DNA of 64,000 nt. Origin: an uncultured Collinsella sp. GTDB taxonomy: Bacteria; Actinomycetota; Coriobacteriia; Coriobacteriales; Coriobacteriaceae. The stretch covers positions 65,277 to 129,276 of the forward strand of contig CAAELE010000001.1 of assembly GCA_900756765.1 (NCBI GenBank), given 5' to 3'. This document shows, one piece after another, positions 61,226 to 64,000 of this stretch (its first letter is position 1; each line of letters begins with the position of its first letter). Under the pieces are notes generated by a model. The model made no database searches. It saw only the letters and a list, made by a program, of their open reading frames with translations, and was not told the origin of the DNA. Made by a program: the position numbers and the translations under genes.

Positions 61226-63256
61226 CTACAGTTCGTTGGCCGCGTGATATGCCGTGCGAATGGCGCTCGCGATATCGGCGGTGCGCTCGCCCGAGCAATC
61301 GCCCACGCAGGTCACGGGCACCGTCACGCCATCCAGGTCAAACGCGTTGGCCTTGGAGCCCACGGCCATCACCACGTAATCGCAGGCGATCTTCACCGGC
61401 TCCTCGGCGCCGTCCTCGGTGGTGCGAATGGCCTCCACGCCCTCATCGGTAATGGCGGTCAGGCGGGTCTTCACGTGCTGCTCCACGTTGTGCTCGGCAA
61501 AGTCGCTCATAATCAGCGGCAGAATGGTCTCGGACTCGCCCGCGGCAATCTTGTCGAGCATCTCCACGATCGCCACCTCGCAGCCGTGCTGCAGCAAGTA
61601 CTCGGCAGTCTCGGTGCCCACCAGGCCACCGCCAATGACGGCGACGCGGCCCGTAAGCTCCACCTTGCCGGCCAGCACGTCCCAGCTCGAGACAACCTTG
61701 TCCGAATCGGCACCCGGAACGGGGATGACCACGTCGTGCGCGCCCACAGCCACAATCGCGGCGTCGGCGGCGTTGAGGTCCTCAGCGGTAGCGGCATGGT
61801 TGAGCTCGACCTTCACGCCCAGGCCGGGCAGAATCTTCTCGTAATACCCGACCGAGCGCATGATCTCGTCCTTGCGCGGGGGCGCGGCCGCCAGCACAAT
61901 CTGGCCGCCCAGATGATCGCTCGCCTCGTAGACGGTCACATCGTAGCCGCGCTTGGCCGCCACGCGTGCGGCCTCCAGGCCGGCAATACCGCCGCCCACC
62001 ACGGCGATCTTCTTGTCGCCCTCGCCCGGCTTGATGGCGATGGTCACCTCGTCGCCGTTCTCGGCATTGAGCACGCACGAGATGTACTTGCGGTTTTGAA
62101 TCGCGTCGACGCAGCCCTTGTTGCAGTTGAGGCACTCGCGAATGGGCTCGCCCGTGGCGGCCTTCAGCGCAATGTCGGGGTCGCACATGAGCGAGCGACC
62201 ATAGGCGATGATGTCGGCCGAGCCATCCTCCAGGATCTTCTCGCCGGCCTCGACCGAGACAACGCGACCGACGGTGGCCACCGGCACGGAGACCAGGGCC
62301 TTGACGCGCTCGGCCACGGGCAGCGTCCAGTTGTAAGGCATGGCACCCATGGGCGGAATGGTGTCGCCCATGTTGCCGGTGTGGTTTGCCTGCGCAACCT
62401 GGATCATATCGATGCCCGCGCCCTCGAGCAGTTTGGAGAACTCGCAGGCCTCGTCGGGCTGCAGACCGCCCTTGCCGCGCGGCGTGCCGTCGGGGTTCTC
62501 CATGATCACGGGGAGCTTGTACTCCACCATCAGCTGCGGTGCGGCCTCCTTAATGGCGGCGACGACCTCCAGCGCGTAGCGAACGCGGTTCTCGAACGAA
62601 CCGCCGTACTCGTCGGTGCGCTGGTTGAGGATGGCCGAGCACAGCGAACCCACCAGGCGATCGCCGTGGACCTCGATGGCGTCGATCCCGGCCTGCTGCG
62701 CGCGAGCGGCCGAGGCGGCGATGGCCTCCTTGATCTGGGTGAGCTGCTCCACACTGGCCTCGTTCACAAAGTGCTGCATGTCGTGGTGCAGCTTGGCGTA
62801 GGCCTGGTTGCGAATCTCGTTGGACTCGGCCATCTTGGCGGCAAAGGTCTCCTCGTCGCCGGCGGCCTTGGCCTCCTGCGCGGCCTTGGCGGCAGCCATG
62901 GAACCCATGACCATGCGGCCGACACCGGGCACGTCGTACTCGGGGTGGAACAGCTGCAGCGCGACCTTGGCACCGTGCTTGTGAACGGTGTCGGCCAGCG
63001 CCTTAAACGTGGGGATCTGGGCGTCAGTCGCCAGCTTGGGCGTGGGGCTCGCGGTCATGACGGGAGCGACGTCGCCGATGACGATGTAGCTCACGCCGCC
63101 ACGGGCCAGGCGCTCGTAAAAAGCCAGGCTGCGCTCGCCAATGGAACCGTCACGCTCCTCGTAGCCGGTGGTCAGCGGCGGGAACATTATGCGGTTCTTG
63201 AGCTCAAGGGGGCCAACCGTAATGGGCTGGAGCAGCTTGGATGCAGGTGCGGTCAT
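61226..63256 (-). CDS. NADH:flavin oxidoreductase (OYE/BaiCD-like), FMN, 4Fe-4S and FAD
   Basis: A 676-residue enzyme. Residues 1-360 are an FMN TIM barrel of the old yellow enzyme class (LKNRIMFPPLTTGYEE, EVHGDRLVGSLCSAILNQRTDEYGGSFENRVRY). The cluster motif CLNCNKGC...ISC binds one [4Fe-4S]. Residues about 385-676 hold FAD/NAD(P)H domains (KIAVVGGGIAGLEAARVAA, VAVIGGGLVGTETAEYLL). It is close to 2,4-dienoyl-CoA reductase, BaiCD/BaiH and daidzein reductase; it reduces C=C bonds next to a carbonyl. The substrate, perhaps a dietary flavonoid or bile acid, cannot be read. The unit is monocistronic. Confidence 0.9.
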   Translation of the reverse strand: MTAPASKLLQPITVGPLELKNRIMFPPLTTGYEERDGSIGERSLAFYERLARGGVSYIVIGDVAPVMTASPTPKLATDAQIPTFKALADTVHKHGAKVALQLFHPEYDVPGVGRMVMGSMAAAKAAQEAKAAGDEETFAAKMAESNEIRNQAYAKLHHDMQHFVNEASVEQLTQIKEAIAASAARAQQAGIDAIEVHGDRLVGSLCSAILNQRTDEYGGSFENRVRYALEVVAAIKEAAPQLMVEYKLPVIMENPDGTPRGKGGLQPDEACEFSKLLEGAGIDMIQVAQANHTGNMGDTIPPMGAMPYNWTLPVAERVKALVSVPVATVGRVVSVEAGEKILEDGSADIIAYGRSLMCDPDIALKAATGEPIRECLNCNKGCVDAIQNRKYISCVLNAENGDEVTIAIKPGEGDKKIAVVGGGIAGLEAARVAAKRGYDVTVYEASDHLGGQIVLAAAPPRKDEIMRSVGYYEKILPGLGVKVELNHAATAEDLNAADAAIVAVGAHDVVIPVPGADSDKVVSSWDVLAGKVELTGRVAVIGGGLVGTETAEYLLQHGCEVAIVEMLDKIAAGESETILPLIMSDFAEHNVEQHVKTRLTAITDEGVEAIRTTEDGAEEPVKIACDYVVMAVGSKANAFDLDGVTVPVTCVGDCSGERTADIASAIRTAYHAANEL

Positions 63257-63397
63257 GGATATTCCTCTCTTGTAGGCGCGGCGGCGATGATGCCGCGTAG
63301 TTGTCTAGAGGATATGGCATGGGGGCACACCGGCACAACGAAAATCGGCGAATATCAGATGGCGGCAGGTGGATGGGGCGGGGCGGCCCGTCGGTTT

Positions 63398-63856
63398 GTC
63401 TCAATCTGTAACAGTTACTCAGCAAAACCGGGTCCTACTGTTACAGATCGAGACATTCCCCTCGGCCCATCCTCAACAATCTCGATTTGTAACATCTAGA
63501 CCGACTTTTGGCCTCCACCTGTTACAGATCAAGACAAACGGAAGCGTTCCGTCGGAAAATCTCGATCTGTAACACCTACAGGCCAAAAACGACCCTAGAT
63601 GTTACAAATCGAGACGAACAAATTCGGTCCGACCAAACATCTCAATCTGTAACATCTAGACCGACTTTTGGCCCCTTACTGTTACAGATCGAGACAAACC
63701 AATCTGGCCTGCCGAAAGATCTCAATCTGTAACAACAACTCGGCAAAATCCGTCCCTCGTGTTACAGATTTAGACAAACGAAGACCGTCCTGCCGAAACA
63801 TCTCGATCTGTAACACCTAGCCGTCCAAATCGGGTCTAGATGTTACAGATCGAGAT
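63398..63856. repeat. Six-unit palindromic hairpin array, 80-bp period
   Basis: Units start at 63398, 63479, 63559, 63639, 63719 and 63800 (steps 81, 80, 80, 80, 81). Each has arms like TCTCGATCTGTAACA and TGTTACAGATCGAGA around a fixed-length core of about 25 nt, and a 23-nt linker. The core occurs in two orientations (GGCCAAAA or TTTTGGCC). No gene lies in this 740-bp stretch. Copies of the same unit flank the ATPase at 19235. Confidence 0.95.
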
Positions 63857-63908
63857 TTTGTTTGGGAGGCTGAGAATTGAACAGAAAACACGGTCCCGGA
63901 ATAATCAG

Positions 63909-63932
63909 AACCACCCTTAAAAAGGGTGGTTT
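63909..63932. terminator. Hairpin near the right edge
   Basis: AACCACCCTT pairs with AAGGGTGGTT and is followed by TTGC. A GCCCGCG/CGCGGGC stem lies between 63960 and 63990. The gene it serves, if any, is outside the window. Confidence 0.5.
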
Positions 63933-64000
63933 GCTCTTAGGGTATAACCCACGGGCCCCGGGCCCGCGTCTAAAGGCGCGGGCCCGGACTTCGTCCAGGC

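Noticed and set aside
61244..63499. 751-codon plus-strand frame opposite the flavin oxidoreductase
   Set aside because: The minus-strand enzyme is complete with FMN, Fe-S and FAD motifs; the plus frame has none.
63398..63856. CRISPR array
   Set aside because: The period is regular, but the repeat is a palindrome with inverted cores, linkers resemble each other, and no cas gene is present.

Overview
The window reads as a GC-rich Actinomycetota chromosome, most likely a gut Coriobacteriia close to Collinsella. This is inferred from gene families and style: G/C at third codon positions, AAAGGAG-type ribosome sites, an Ech-type hydrogenase, LuxS, many zinc-ribbon and LuxR two-component proteins, and a fumarate/enone-reductase-like flavoenzyme. 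No rRNA or tRNA gene was found. The left edge cuts a P-type Mg2+ ATPase.

Layout. 1-8.6 kb: end of mgtA, an apiosidase-like glycoside hydrolase (DUF4038), a PTS EIIBC, an esterase-like hydrolase and a Sde182/DUF1593 hydrolase. 8.8-13.1 kb: a DUF4428 / zinc-ribbon / SPFH / lipoprotein cluster. 13.3-17.3 kb: a three-gene sensor operon. 17.4-18.9 kb: a 6-phospho-beta-glucosidase. 19-21.2 kb: an AAA ATPase trapped between two copies of a composite repeat that also duplicates the tail of the next gene. 21.3-30.3 kb: luxS, then an FGGY kinase, split transketolase, fucose-isomerase-like protein and LacI regulator (a pentose, possibly apiose, pathway), then nucleoside hydrolase and ribokinase. 30.4-32.7 kb: an OatA-like acyltransferase. 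33.2-36.3 kb: an NRAMP-type and an MgtE-like protein in one operon. 36.7-42.5 kb: a NodB-fold protein with altered metal ligands, PRC-barrel, YtxH, CNNM/CorC and PAQR proteins. 42.7-45.1 kb: a hydrolase and a DUF362 iron-sulfur protein. 45.2-54.2 kb: a MacB-like ABC exporter, an ABC-2 exporter and a divergent leaderless two-component system. 54.6-60.2 kb: a compact group 4 [NiFe] hydrogenase whose two membrane subunits are fused. 60.4-63.3 kb: an orphan helix-turn-helix protein and an OYE/FAD reductase.

The most unusual content is intergenic. A palindromic element of about 57 bp forms a six-unit array with a fixed 80-bp period at 63.4-63.9 kb. It also occurs at both ends of the AAA ATPase, where the two flanks differ by exactly one 80-bp unit. 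A second family of small hairpins keeps its loop while its stem sequence changes, and it overlaps or follows stop codons. Several unrelated long inverted repeats (24-36 bp arms, some perfect) sit in other gaps.

Metabolically the window suggests a fermenter that imports phosphorylated glycosides, splits plant-type sugars and feeds pentoses into a transketolase, with energy-converting hydrogen metabolism. Shared operator-like palindromes upstream of the PTS gene, the isomerase operon and lacI tie two of the sugar loci together. All functions are assigned by reading the sequence; no database search was run.
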